From positions 62,001 through 126,000 of the forward strand of contig NZ_JBEQWH010000005.1 of the NCBI RefSeq assembly GCF_047501175.1: a stretch of DNA of 64,000 nt, given 5' to 3'. The notes beneath the pieces are model-generated. The model was not told the DNA's origin. It saw only the letters and a list, made by a program, of their open reading frames with translations, and searched no databases. Below are positions 9,068-17,131 of this stretch, piece by piece; within the stretch, counting starts at the first letter, position 1, and each line of letters opens with the position of its first letter. The position numbers and the translations under genes are program-made. The DNA is from Methanoprimaticola sp047501175. Lineage in GTDB: Archaea; Thermoplasmatota; Thermoplasmata; Methanomassiliicoccales; Methanomethylophilaceae.

Positions 9068-10819
9068 TCAGGGGCGGGGGCCGTCGGATGCATTCGGCCT
9101 TAGCCTCTTCCAGTCCCTCTCCATGTTGATGACCTCTGACACAATGTATGGGAACTTCTTCCAGAAAGACAGGCCGATGAGGATGACGTCCCCCGTCATC
9201 CCCGCATAGTACCTGCGGTCGTGGATCTGCCTCATGGCGGCGTCGGCACCGGTCACAAGGTCCTTCTCGTCATTCACCCTCTTGAGCTCGAATACGATGT
9301 TCGGTCTGTCCGATGCCTTCGATCTCAGGACGATGTCGCTCCTCCCGTTGCCATCCTCCTCCTCGTACGCAATGTCGTACTGTCCGGAGACCTCGTCCAG
9401 GACCATCGTCAGAACGAGGCCGTACGAGTTCTCGTGATGCAGATGGAACATGCTCTTGTCGAGGAGGATGCCCTCGAGGATGTCCCGCATTGTCTCGGCA
9501 TCATTCTCGATCACAGCCTTGCAGAACCTGCCATACGACCCATCGTCGGACGCCATGATCCCTTTGACGATCTTCCTCAGCGCCTGCATGACCTCCTTGT
9601 TGGGGACGGAGAGCTCGAACAGGTCGTTCTCGATCCTCCTTGCATTGAGATAGCCGGTCGCCGTCATGAGGGAGAATACCGACTCCTCCGATCCCGTGAC
9701 GTTGTCGGACGTCATGTGCATGTCCATCCTTTCGACGATGCTGTTCCCGGTGACCAGTCTCGTGAGCTTCGTGACGTTGTCCTCGCTCAGTTTCGTCAGG
9801 AGCCTGTGCAGGAGCATGTCGGTGGACGTGTTGATCCAGAACGGTTGCGGCTCCTTGCACCCCCTCAGGACATAGTTGATGATGCTGTACGGGTTGTAGA
9901 CCTCTGCGTTCCCGAAGCGGTACCCGTCATACCACTCCTTCACTTCGGGGAACTTCTCCGGATGTTCCGCCTCCTCGAGGATCGCTCTCACTTCCGCTTC
10001 GGTGAAGCCGAACCTTTCATCCGACATCTCCTCGACGATGCTGTTCACGATCACGTTGTTCAACTTCGAGAACATGGTCTCCTTGCTGATCTGTGTGATG
10101 CCTGTCAGCACCGCCATCTCGAGGTACCTGTTGCTCTTGAGCGTGGCCGACAGGAACGACGAGAGCTGATCCAGTGTCGCCTCATACGAACCCTTCCCCA
10201 GGCAGTTCGTCACCGGGGCATCGTACTCGTCGATCAGGAAGACCGTCCTCTTGCCGTTCTGTCTGTAGAGGATCTCGGACAGGATGAGGGCAGAATGCCG
10301 GATCTCTATCTCATCCGCCTTTCTGAAGAGCAGACGATTGTACAGTTCTGCATCCGCAGGGTTGATGGAATCCCAATCGATCTGTTCGTGGAAGTCCCGA
10401 TACACCCTGCTCATGACGAATCCGATGCTCTCGATGATCCCTTCGTTCCCAGAGCTTTTCACATCCTTAAGATCCATGCGGATAACGTTGTACGCGTTCT
10501 TGTGCACATCGTATCTGGAGAATTCTGGCCGGGAGATCTCGAGTCCGTCGAAGCTCCTCGTACCTTCCCTCCTAATGTCGAAGAATTCCTCCAGCATCGA
10601 GAGGTTCGTCGTCTTCCCGAATCTTCTGGGACGGGTGTATAGGAATGCTCCCCGATGATTTCTTCTGAGGATATCGACTATGAGCAGCGTCTTGTCGACA
10701 TAGAGCATATCCTCATCGATCATGTCGGGAAATCCCGCTCCGCCGGTGTCTAGAGTCCTCACGTCGTTTGGATTGTCGAATATAGATTTAATAGCTTCTT
10801 TGAAATCGTATTCCCTCAT
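9068..10819 (-). CDS. AAA-ATPase-like protein with C-terminal PD-(D/E)XK nuclease-like domain
   Basis: 583 residues, a family common in gut anaerobes and archaea. N-terminal half: GFPDMIDEDMLYVDKT, a Walker-A-like TRPRRFGKTTNLSML (residues ~62-76) and Walker B FLIDEYDAPV (~207). C-terminal ~120 residues contain GRSDIVLRSK ... IVFELKR, the D...ExK signature of a PD-(D/E)XK nuclease, then GVILIGLSFWKKFP-like closing residues. Function is unproven; defence or mobile-element roles are guesses. A paralogue lies at 47822-49510 and the two share a conserved upstream element (10834-10920 here). Confidence 0.8.
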   Translation of the reverse strand: MREYDFKEAIKSIFDNPNDVRTLDTGGAGFPDMIDEDMLYVDKTLLIVDILRRNHRGAFLYTRPRRFGKTTNLSMLEEFFDIRREGTRSFDGLEISRPEFSRYDVHKNAYNVIRMDLKDVKSSGNEGIIESIGFVMSRVYRDFHEQIDWDSINPADAELYNRLLFRKADEIEIRHSALILSEILYRQNGKRTVFLIDEYDAPVTNCLGKGSYEATLDQLSSFLSATLKSNRYLEMAVLTGITQISKETMFSKLNNVIVNSIVEEMSDERFGFTEAEVRAILEEAEHPEKFPEVKEWYDGYRFGNAEVYNPYSIINYVLRGCKEPQPFWINTSTDMLLHRLLTKLSEDNVTKLTRLVTGNSIVERMDMHMTSDNVTGSEESVFSLMTATGYLNARRIENDLFELSVPNKEVMQALRKIVKGIMASDDGSYGRFCKAVIENDAETMRDILEGILLDKSMFHLHHENSYGLVLTMVLDEVSGQYDIAYEEEDGNGRSDIVLRSKASDRPNIVFELKRVNDEKDLVTGADAAMRQIHDRRYYAGMTGDVILIGLSFWKKFPYIVSEVINMERDWKRLRPNASDGPRP

Positions 10820-10833
10820 CTGTTATCCCTCAT

Positions 10834-10920
10834 CGCCCGTTCCGGGATGCGGAACGTTGCGTGACGGGGTCTCTCGGGCCCATCCTATTAAACGGGACAC
10901 GTGTGCTGTAACACTTACAC
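10834..10920 (-). promoter_or_regulatory. Conserved promoter-leader element of the AAA-ATPase-like gene (copy 1)
   Basis: On the minus strand this reads GTGTAAGTGTTACAGCACAC, then a TATA-like CGTTTAATA and, ~35 bases on, CGTCACG...TTCCGCATCCCGGAACGG, 14 bases before the gene. The same blocks in the same order and spacing occur at 47663-47750 before the paralogue. It contains the inverted repeat TGTAA-N3-TTACA upstream of TATA and a TTCCG/CGGAA hairpin in the leader. Similarity of the two copies is seen directly; regulatory function is inferred. Confidence 0.6.
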
Positions 10921-11027
10921 ACACGACATTGGATACATCGGGTCTCGGCTTAGACGATGTGTCGACCTTCTCTCAGGCGGAGGCCATTCCGCATAGGATT
11001 AAACTGGATGCTGACGTTCATGTCCTC

Positions 11028-11648
11028 ATGGAAAGAACCGTCAAGGTCACCGGGACCGGAGTGTCGTATGCGAAACCCGACCAGGCAAGGATCAGGGGGA
11101 GCATCCAGGGGAAGCGGCAGGTCTATGCCGATGCGGTCAGGGCCGCCGCCGACTCCGTCACCGCCCTGAAGAAGGCCATAGGGGATGCCGGATTCGATAT
11201 GGACTCATTGAAGACGACCCGCTTCTCGGTCCATTCCGAGTATAGGCAGGAGGAGAGGGACGGCGTGCGCGTCACCGTGTTCGATGGCTTCTCCTTCAAT
11301 CACGGGATCTCGATAAGCACCGATGCTTACGACGGGAGCCTGGGAAAGCTCATGGAGGCGATGACGTCATGCGATGATGCCCCCCAGTTCGGTGTCGAGT
11401 ACTATGTGTCGGACTCGTCGGATGCCATGGAGAGCGCACGCGTCATGGCGGTGAAGGACGCCAGGCACAAGGCGAAGTCGCTGGCCTCCGCCGCTGGCGT
11501 GAGGCTCGGGCAACTCGTATCGATCTCCTACGGGGAGCAACCGTCCCATGGAGGAGTCATGCTCTGCCGTTCGATGGCCAACGACATCACGCCTGAGGAC
11601 GAGGAGTTCACAGATTCCGTGACCATGGAATGGGCGATAGATGAGTGA
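11028..11648 (+). CDS. SIMPL-domain (DUF541) protein
   Basis: 206 residues starting MERTVKVTGTGVSYAKPDQA, the usual beginning of SIMPL domains (V.V.G.G......D.A). Includes the family-like segments for a repeated alpha/beta fold (VHSEYRQEERDGVRVTVFDG and SARVMAVKDARHKAKSLA). No signal peptide is visible at this start; a longer frame upstream overlaps the opposite-strand gene and is not protein-like. First gene of a three-gene operon: the next gene begins 8 bp before this stop. Biochemical role unknown. Confidence 0.8.
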   Translation: MERTVKVTGTGVSYAKPDQARIRGSIQGKRQVYADAVRAAADSVTALKKAIGDAGFDMDSLKTTRFSVHSEYRQEERDGVRVTVFDGFSFNHGISISTDAYDGSLGKLMEAMTSCDDAPQFGVEYYVSDSSDAMESARVMAVKDARHKAKSLASAAGVRLGQLVSISYGEQPSHGGVMLCRSMANDITPEDEEFTDSVTMEWAIDE

Positions 11649-12732
11649 CCTCCGTACGGAGCAGGCAGCACGGCTGGTGCTGATCATCGCGGTGGTGTCG
11701 ACGGTCACGGTCCTGTCATTCTCATTCGTGATGTCGGACGACGGTCCGGGCATCGAGACGAGGGGGGACCTCACGGTGTCCGGGTCCATGGCCTCGGACG
11801 GGATCGTCATCGACGAGTACGGCGGCGTCGGCACCCTGACGTACACCCGCGGCGGGGACATCGAATGGAGACTGAAGGACCTACAGGGGACGGCCTACGT
11901 GAAGGTGGACGGAGGGTATCAGCCAAGAGGATTCGACGATGTCCGCGAGGGCAGCACGTTGACACTGAGCGAACCGGGGAGGTATGAGGTGAGGATGTAC
12001 ATCGACGGCAATCTGGCACGTACCGGGACCGTCACCCTCGACGGCACGGTGCGGAACACGTACGAGTGGACGCAGACCGCCAGCGACGGGAGGGATCACA
12101 CATACTCCGTATCCCTGGAATACTCCTTCTCGGACTATCTGTCGTATGCGGATTCGGATGCCGTCAGACACCAGGATCCCGGCCTGGAGGACTCCAGGTT
12201 CGCCGTCGTGGACCCGACGGTCGAGGCGATGGAGAGCGTGCTCCGTTCAGAGTACGAGCGCGTCCGTCAGCCAGTCCAATACGACACCCAGGCGTATGCC
12301 GACTACCTGCTGTCGTTCGTCCAGTCCTGCATCGAGTATCCCGACCTCATCGGGGAGGGGACGCATTCGGACACCCTCGTGTACGGGGAGTCCGAATACT
12401 GGGCATACCCCCTGGAGACGATCCATTTCGGGATGGGCGACTGCGAGGACACATCGTTCCTGTCCGCCGCGCTCTTCGCCTCCGCGGGATACGGGGCGGC
12501 CGTGCTGGCCCTCGAGGGCCACATGGTGTCGGCGGTCGCACTGGACATGTTCACGCCCCCGTTCGACGACCCTGACCTCAGACTGACGGTGAAGCATCAT
12601 ATCGCCACCGGCATGAACCTCTACTTCTGCGAGACCACTGATGTCCATTGGCCCGTGGGATACCTCGACCAGGAGACGCACGCCGAGGTCGTCGTCGCGG
12701 ACCGCGTCTCACCCGTGGCGGTGAGCTCATGA
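11641..12732 (+). CDS. Membrane-anchored transglutaminase-like protein 1
   Basis: 363 residues. One N-terminal membrane helix (residues ~12-30), a beta-rich extracytoplasmic region, then a transglutaminase-like core with the catalytic cysteine in GDCEDTSFLSAAL (~residue 270) and the histidine in LEGHMVSAVAL. Such proteins in archaea are thought to be extracellular peptidases or cross-linking enzymes; activity is not demonstrated. Overlaps the preceding SIMPL gene by 8 bp and the following paralogue by ATGA, so the three are likely translated together. Confidence 0.8.
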   Translation: MSDLRTEQAARLVLIIAVVSTVTVLSFSFVMSDDGPGIETRGDLTVSGSMASDGIVIDEYGGVGTLTYTRGGDIEWRLKDLQGTAYVKVDGGYQPRGFDDVREGSTLTLSEPGRYEVRMYIDGNLARTGTVTLDGTVRNTYEWTQTASDGRDHTYSVSLEYSFSDYLSYADSDAVRHQDPGLEDSRFAVVDPTVEAMESVLRSEYERVRQPVQYDTQAYADYLLSFVQSCIEYPDLIGEGTHSDTLVYGESEYWAYPLETIHFGMGDCEDTSFLSAALFASAGYGAAVLALEGHMVSAVALDMFTPPFDDPDLRLTVKHHIATGMNLYFCETTDVHWPVGYLDQETHAEVVVADRVSPVAVSS

Positions 12733-13850
12733 GGAACGCGACGTCCACGATCATGGCGCTGGTCGCGGTCATTGCGTTCGCCGGGCTCGCACTCGCGCTC
12801 TTCTTCAATGTCGCCGGTCCGGACGACGTCCCGGATCCCGAGCAGACTTTCCCCGAAGGCATCCTGGTGGACCTGTCGGAAGGCACGGTGTCGACCGACA
12901 GCGAGGTGGACTGGCACATCACGGACCTCTTGGACACGTCCTATGTGAAGGTCGGGTACCAATGGGTCCCGAACGAGGGGACCGCGTCGTTCGGCACGTC
13001 CATACATCTCGATCCGGGGATGTATCGCGTGGATGCGGGAGGGACCGTGTTCGACATCACGGTCCCGGGGACGATATCCAGGAGCATGGGATGGGACTAC
13101 ATCTTCGAAGGCGTGACGCATCGCATCTCTATCGACTACGTCATAGATGCATGGGAGGTCTCCGAGCAGCGCTCCCGCAGCATGGAGTACAACCGCGAGG
13201 ACCGGAAGTACCTGTTCGCGGAGCTTCCGGAGCTTGTCGAGGTGACGGATTCGATAAGGGGTCTGGAGAGCTCCATGCGTGCCGAGTTCGTCAGGATCGG
13301 AGGGGACCCGGAGGACGGACAGGCCTACGCGGACTTCCTGGCATCCCTGCCGCAGGTCGCCGTGACATACCCGTCCAGGGTGTCGGTCGATGACGTGTAC
13401 CGCGGGGAGGACTATTCCCTGTACGGTCTCGACGAATACTGGGCGAGGCCGCTGGAGACGCTGGTACTCCAGTACGGGGACTGCGACGACACCGCGGCTC
13501 TCGCATGCGCTTTGTTTATTGCGGCCGGATACGACGCTGCGATGGGAGGGCACAGTGGCCATGTGTACGCAGGCGTCGCACTGGAGAATTTCGTCGATGT
13601 CCCCGAGGCCGAGAGACGTCTCGTCAACCCGTACAACGTGTTCAGCCTCGCGAAGCACACGCCTGTGGAGGGATCCTGCACAGGTCCTCTCTCGTCCACG
13701 GTGTACTATGCGGTGGAGACGACGAAGAAGCAGATTCATGTGGGGTACCTGACCAGCGGTGACAGGTTCTTCGGGACGTCGACGCTCTGGGGCACTGCCG
13801 GGTTCTATCCGGTTCAGGGTGCGGAGTCGGGGATCCACGGTTCTTCGTGA
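12729..13850 (+). CDS. Membrane-anchored transglutaminase-like protein 2
   Basis: 373 residues, paralogue of the gene before it. N-terminal membrane helix (STIMALVAVIAFAGLALALF), beta-rich domain, then YADFLASLPQ ... GDCDDTAALACALF with the catalytic cysteine and GHSGHVYAGVAL with the histidine. The start MRNATSTIM at an ATGA overlap is preferred over an upstream frame extension that has Arg-rich non-protein composition. The 3' end overlaps the convergent MBL gene by 37 bp. Tandem duplication suggests paired or divergent surface substrates. Confidence 0.8.
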   Translation: MRNATSTIMALVAVIAFAGLALALFFNVAGPDDVPDPEQTFPEGILVDLSEGTVSTDSEVDWHITDLLDTSYVKVGYQWVPNEGTASFGTSIHLDPGMYRVDAGGTVFDITVPGTISRSMGWDYIFEGVTHRISIDYVIDAWEVSEQRSRSMEYNREDRKYLFAELPELVEVTDSIRGLESSMRAEFVRIGGDPEDGQAYADFLASLPQVAVTYPSRVSVDDVYRGEDYSLYGLDEYWARPLETLVLQYGDCDDTAALACALFIAAGYDAAMGGHSGHVYAGVALENFVDVPEAERRLVNPYNVFSLAKHTPVEGSCTGPLSSTVYYAVETTKKQIHVGYLTSGDRFFGTSTLWGTAGFYPVQGAESGIHGSS

Positions 13851-14653
13851 GTCTCCGCCTTCCCCAGCCTCAGTTCGTCGCCTATATCGAGCGTCATGAG
13901 GTCTTCGGCCGCCATCGTCCTCACGCCGGTGGCATCCTCGACCATCCTCGCCTGTGCGTCCGGGCCCTTCCTCAGGATCACCACTCCGAGATGGACGAAT
14001 ATCGCCAGCTCGGGTCTCACCCTCTCGACGAAGGAGATGGCATCGTCCGTGCACATGTGGTATCTTATGCGGTTCCCGGAGGGTGTTGTGATCGGGAGAA
14101 GGAGCACCCTAGAGCCCCTGTACTGGTCGGCGATCTCGTCCGAGTACTCGGTGTCGCTGACGTATGATAGGGTCCCGTTCCCGGTATCGAACCTGAACCC
14201 GACGTTCGTGGGATCGCTGTGCTTTGCGACACAGACCTCCGTCCGCATGCCGTCCACGTCCAGGACATCGCCGGGTTCGAACACCCTCGTGCGCTCCGGG
14301 AGTGTCAGATGGTATCTGGACAGGGCAGGTCCAAGGCCTCCCGAACCCTCCATGACGGTCCTCGAGCCGTAGAGCGAGCCGCGCTTCACCCATCCTCCCC
14401 TGGTGATCCCCTCGATGACGCTCTCGGCATCGGAGTAATGGTCCGGGTGGCAATGGGACACTATAACGGAGTCGGTCCTGGTGAGGTCGTAGCGGATCCG
14501 TTGCATCTGGGCGAGCGCCCCGGGCCCGGGGTCCACGTGCAGGAACTTCCCGTCGTGCTCGATGAGGAACCCGCCTGTGCAGCGGGTCTGGTACATGGTA
14601 GTATGGCGTCCACCACCGGTACCGAGGAAAGTGATGCGGAAGCCCATGCTCAT
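13814..14653 (-). CDS. MBL-fold metallohydrolase (RNase Z/phosphodiesterase-like group)
   Basis: 279 residues. Begins RITFLGTGGGRH, contains the zinc motif SHCHPDHYSD (H-x-H-x-D-H, residues ~86-95), and later metal ligands in AKHSDPTN and ICHxD-like C-terminal positions (CTDDA ... FVHLGV). This pattern fits RNase Z/ElaC-like or cyclic phosphodiesterase-type MBL proteins, but the specific RNase Z exosite is not obvious. Its start forms an ATGA overlap with the stop of the MtaA-like methyltransferase upstream, so the two are coupled. Confidence 0.75.
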   Translation of the reverse strand: MSMGFRITFLGTGGGRHTTMYQTRCTGGFLIEHDGKFLHVDPGPGALAQMQRIRYDLTRTDSVIVSHCHPDHYSDAESVIEGITRGGWVKRGSLYGSRTVMEGSGGLGPALSRYHLTLPERTRVFEPGDVLDVDGMRTEVCVAKHSDPTNVGFRFDTGNGTLSYVSDTEYSDEIADQYRGSRVLLLPITTPSGNRIRYHMCTDDAISFVERVRPELAIFVHLGVVILRKGPDAQARMVEDATGVRTMAAEDLMTLDIGDELRLGKAETHEEPWIPDSAP

Positions 14654-15702
14654 CGTGAATGCGGGTGCGGTATTTCGTTCTTGGGTTTCCTTCGGTGGAA
14701 CGCGTCCGCCAGGGCCCTCAGGTTGTCATCTGGGGTCCGGGGCGCGAGGCCGCATCCAGGCGCTATGATGTCGTACCCTTCGTCGGAATACGTCCTGGCC
14801 TCGGACACCACCTTCGCCGGGTCTCCGAAGAGGAGGGCCCCCACAGGGTCCACGGCACCGCACACGGTCATGTCCCCGAGGGCCTCCTTGACAAGGGACG
14901 GGGATACCTTCGGGTCCGGGGAGAACGCATCGAGTCCGGATCCGGATATGTCCTCCAGGATAGGTTCCGTGGAGCCGCATATGTGGAGGACGGCCCTCAT
15001 GCCCTTTGGACGGATGTCCGGCGTATGCGACCCGGAGAGCTTCCGATAGTCCCTCGGGTCCAGCACATCGGGGGATGCCACGGCCTCGACGATCGTGAGG
15101 ATGTCCGCCCCCGCCTCCTTCTGGGCGACGGCGTACCTGGCGAGGATCCCCGACAGTTCGGAGCACATCCTCGCGGTCCATGCAGGCTCCATCAATGTGG
15201 CCAGCACCATGTTCTCGGCGCCCATGAGCTGTCCCAGCAGCGTGACCGGGCCCAGGATCCCGCCCACGATCGCGTGCGAGTCCCCGATGTCACGGGAGCA
15301 CAGGCGGATCGCTTCCGTGACGGTCGCCGGTCTCCCGTCCGAGACGAACTCCTCTGGGGACATGAGATCTGCATCCGGGAGTGCCCCGTCCATGGGGTTT
15401 CCAGTGACCGCCCTTCTCAGGATCCCGGGAACGTTGTCCCTAGTCCTAGGGGATACGGTGCATCCGAGCCTCTCCGCCTCTGCGGTTATGTCGAACGGGA
15501 CGCGGGCGGTGCAGAAACCGAAGACCTTCGCCTGGGCGCATCCGAGGGTCGCCATCAGGCCTGCGTCGAAGTGCGCATCAGGCCAGGATGCGCCGCATGC
15601 GTCCATCATCCCCACCGTGGCGGACTGTGTGAACACCGCCACCGGAGGGGTCCCGTGCGTGCACCCATCGAACGCGTCCATCACCCTGTCACGCGGGTCC
15701 AT
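14650..15702 (-). CDS. MtaA/MtbA-family methylcobamide:CoM methyltransferase-like protein (UroD fold)
   Basis: 350 residues from MDPRDRVMDAFDG, the normal start of this family (longer upstream frame is not needed). The UroD-fold TIM barrel carries the expected zinc ligands: His and Cys in VLHICGST (residues ~230-240) and Cys in IAPGCGLAPRTP near the C-terminus. Such enzymes transfer a methyl group from a methyl-corrinoid protein to coenzyme M. The specific corrinoid partner cannot be told; no methylamine or methanol methyltransferase genes lie nearby. Co-translated with the MBL hydrolase downstream. A generic UroD-family protein is the alternative. Confidence 0.8.
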   Translation of the reverse strand: MDPRDRVMDAFDGCTHGTPPVAVFTQSATVGMMDACGASWPDAHFDAGLMATLGCAQAKVFGFCTARVPFDITAEAERLGCTVSPRTRDNVPGILRRAVTGNPMDGALPDADLMSPEEFVSDGRPATVTEAIRLCSRDIGDSHAIVGGILGPVTLLGQLMGAENMVLATLMEPAWTARMCSELSGILARYAVAQKEAGADILTIVEAVASPDVLDPRDYRKLSGSHTPDIRPKGMRAVLHICGSTEPILEDISGSGLDAFSPDPKVSPSLVKEALGDMTVCGAVDPVGALLFGDPAKVVSEARTYSDEGYDIIAPGCGLAPRTPDDNLRALADAFHRRKPKNEIPHPHSR

Positions 15703-15811
15703 GGGCAGTGGAGCGCATCCGAGCGTAAGTACCCGCGGTTCGGGATGCATGTCCGGGCAGGCATGACGCACGCGACCAACCCTTAAACATGGGTCGTAAG
15801 ATACGGGACTC

Positions 15812-17101
15812 ATGATAACAGCCATCCGCAACGCGTGGATCGTCACTCAGGACGCCCAGCGCAAGGTACTGAGGGGCGATGTCGTCATAGACGGCGACCG
15901 CATCGTGTCCGTCGGGCCCGCTTACGACGGGACAGCAGACAGGGAGATCGATGCCACCGGCGACATCGTCATGCCGGGAATGGTGAACACCCACACCCAC
16001 ATCGCGATGTCAGTGATGAAGGGGGTCGTCGACGACCTCCTCTTCCCGGACTTCCTCAACAAGACCTTCACGATCGATTCGGACCGCACCGACGAGGACC
16101 TCGACATCGGGACGCGCCTCGGGTGCATGGAGATGATGCGCGGAGGGACCACCACGTTCATGGACCTCTACTACTCGGAGGATGTCATCGCCAAGGCCAC
16201 CCAGGCCGCGGGCATCCGCGGGGTCCTGTGCTGGTGCGTACTGGACGAGGACAAGACCACGCAGAAGGGCAGTCCGCTCAAGAACTGCAGGAACTTCATC
16301 GAGACCCACAGGGACAAGCGCAAGATCGTCCCCGCAGTGGGACTCCAGGGGGTCTACGTGTGCAACGAGGACACGTGCATCGGTGCGAAGGCACTCTCCG
16401 ACGAGATGGCCGCGCCCATGAACTTCCACCTGTCCGAGACAAGGGGTGAGGTCAACGACCACAAGAGGCAAACCGGCCTCCGTCCCGCGGAGTGGCTCTC
16501 CAGCATCGGTGTGCTCGGACCCCGTGCCGTGTCGGCCCATTCCGCATGGCTCACGATGAGGGAGATCAAGCTGATGGCGGAGGCGGGTATGTCCGTCTCG
16601 TGCTGCCCCGCATCGAACATGAAGCTCGCCACCGGAGGGGTCGCACCCGTCCCGGAGTTCCAGAAGTACGGCGTCAACGTCTCCATCGGGACCGACGGGA
16701 GCACCACGAACAACACCCTCGACATGTTCGCCGAGATGAGGCTCCTCGGACTCCTACAGAAGTCCGCGAGGTGGGATGCCACCGTCACTCCCGCGCAGGA
16801 CCTCCTGGACTTCGCCACCATCAACGGGGCGAAGGCGGTCGGTATGGAGGATTCCATAGGGTCCATAGAGCCCGGGAAGTACGCGGATCTCGTGATCCTC
16901 GACGGCAAGGCCCCCAACCTGAGGCCTCTCCTTCAGGAGAACATGATCGCCAACATAGTGTACTCCGGGAACAGCCTCAACGTCAAGACCGTGATGTGCC
17001 AGGGCGACATAGTAGTGGACGACGGCAGGATAACGACCCTCGACACCGAGGACGTCCTGTCCCGTTCGGAGGACATGTGGCGTTCCCTCTGTCTGAGATG
17101 A
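15812..17101 (+). CDS. dadD: Amidohydrolase, S-adenosylhomocysteine/5'-methylthioadenosine deaminase type
   Basis: 429-residue metal-dependent deaminase. Metal ligands appear in MVNTHTHIAMS (HxH), FHLSETRGEV, SAHSAWLT and GTDGSTTNNTLDM, and the C-terminus has the closing composite-domain motif GSIEPGKYADLVIL. In methanogens this group (MtaD/DadD) deaminates SAH, MTA or 5'-deoxyadenosine, salvaging products of methyltransferases and radical SAM enzymes, which fits the radical SAM genes in this window. A TATA-like CTTAAACA ~25 bases upstream suggests a leaderless mRNA. Symbol is by family, not proof of substrate. Confidence 0.82.
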   Translation: MITAIRNAWIVTQDAQRKVLRGDVVIDGDRIVSVGPAYDGTADREIDATGDIVMPGMVNTHTHIAMSVMKGVVDDLLFPDFLNKTFTIDSDRTDEDLDIGTRLGCMEMMRGGTTTFMDLYYSEDVIAKATQAAGIRGVLCWCVLDEDKTTQKGSPLKNCRNFIETHRDKRKIVPAVGLQGVYVCNEDTCIGAKALSDEMAAPMNFHLSETRGEVNDHKRQTGLRPAEWLSSIGVLGPRAVSAHSAWLTMREIKLMAEAGMSVSCCPASNMKLATGGVAPVPEFQKYGVNVSIGTDGSTTNNTLDMFAEMRLLGLLQKSARWDATVTPAQDLLDFATINGAKAVGMEDSIGSIEPGKYADLVILDGKAPNLRPLLQENMIANIVYSGNSLNVKTVMCQGDIVVDDGRITTLDTEDVLSRSEDMWRSLCLR

Positions 17102-17131
17102 GCTTGTGAAACCATCGGGGCCTCGGCCCCG

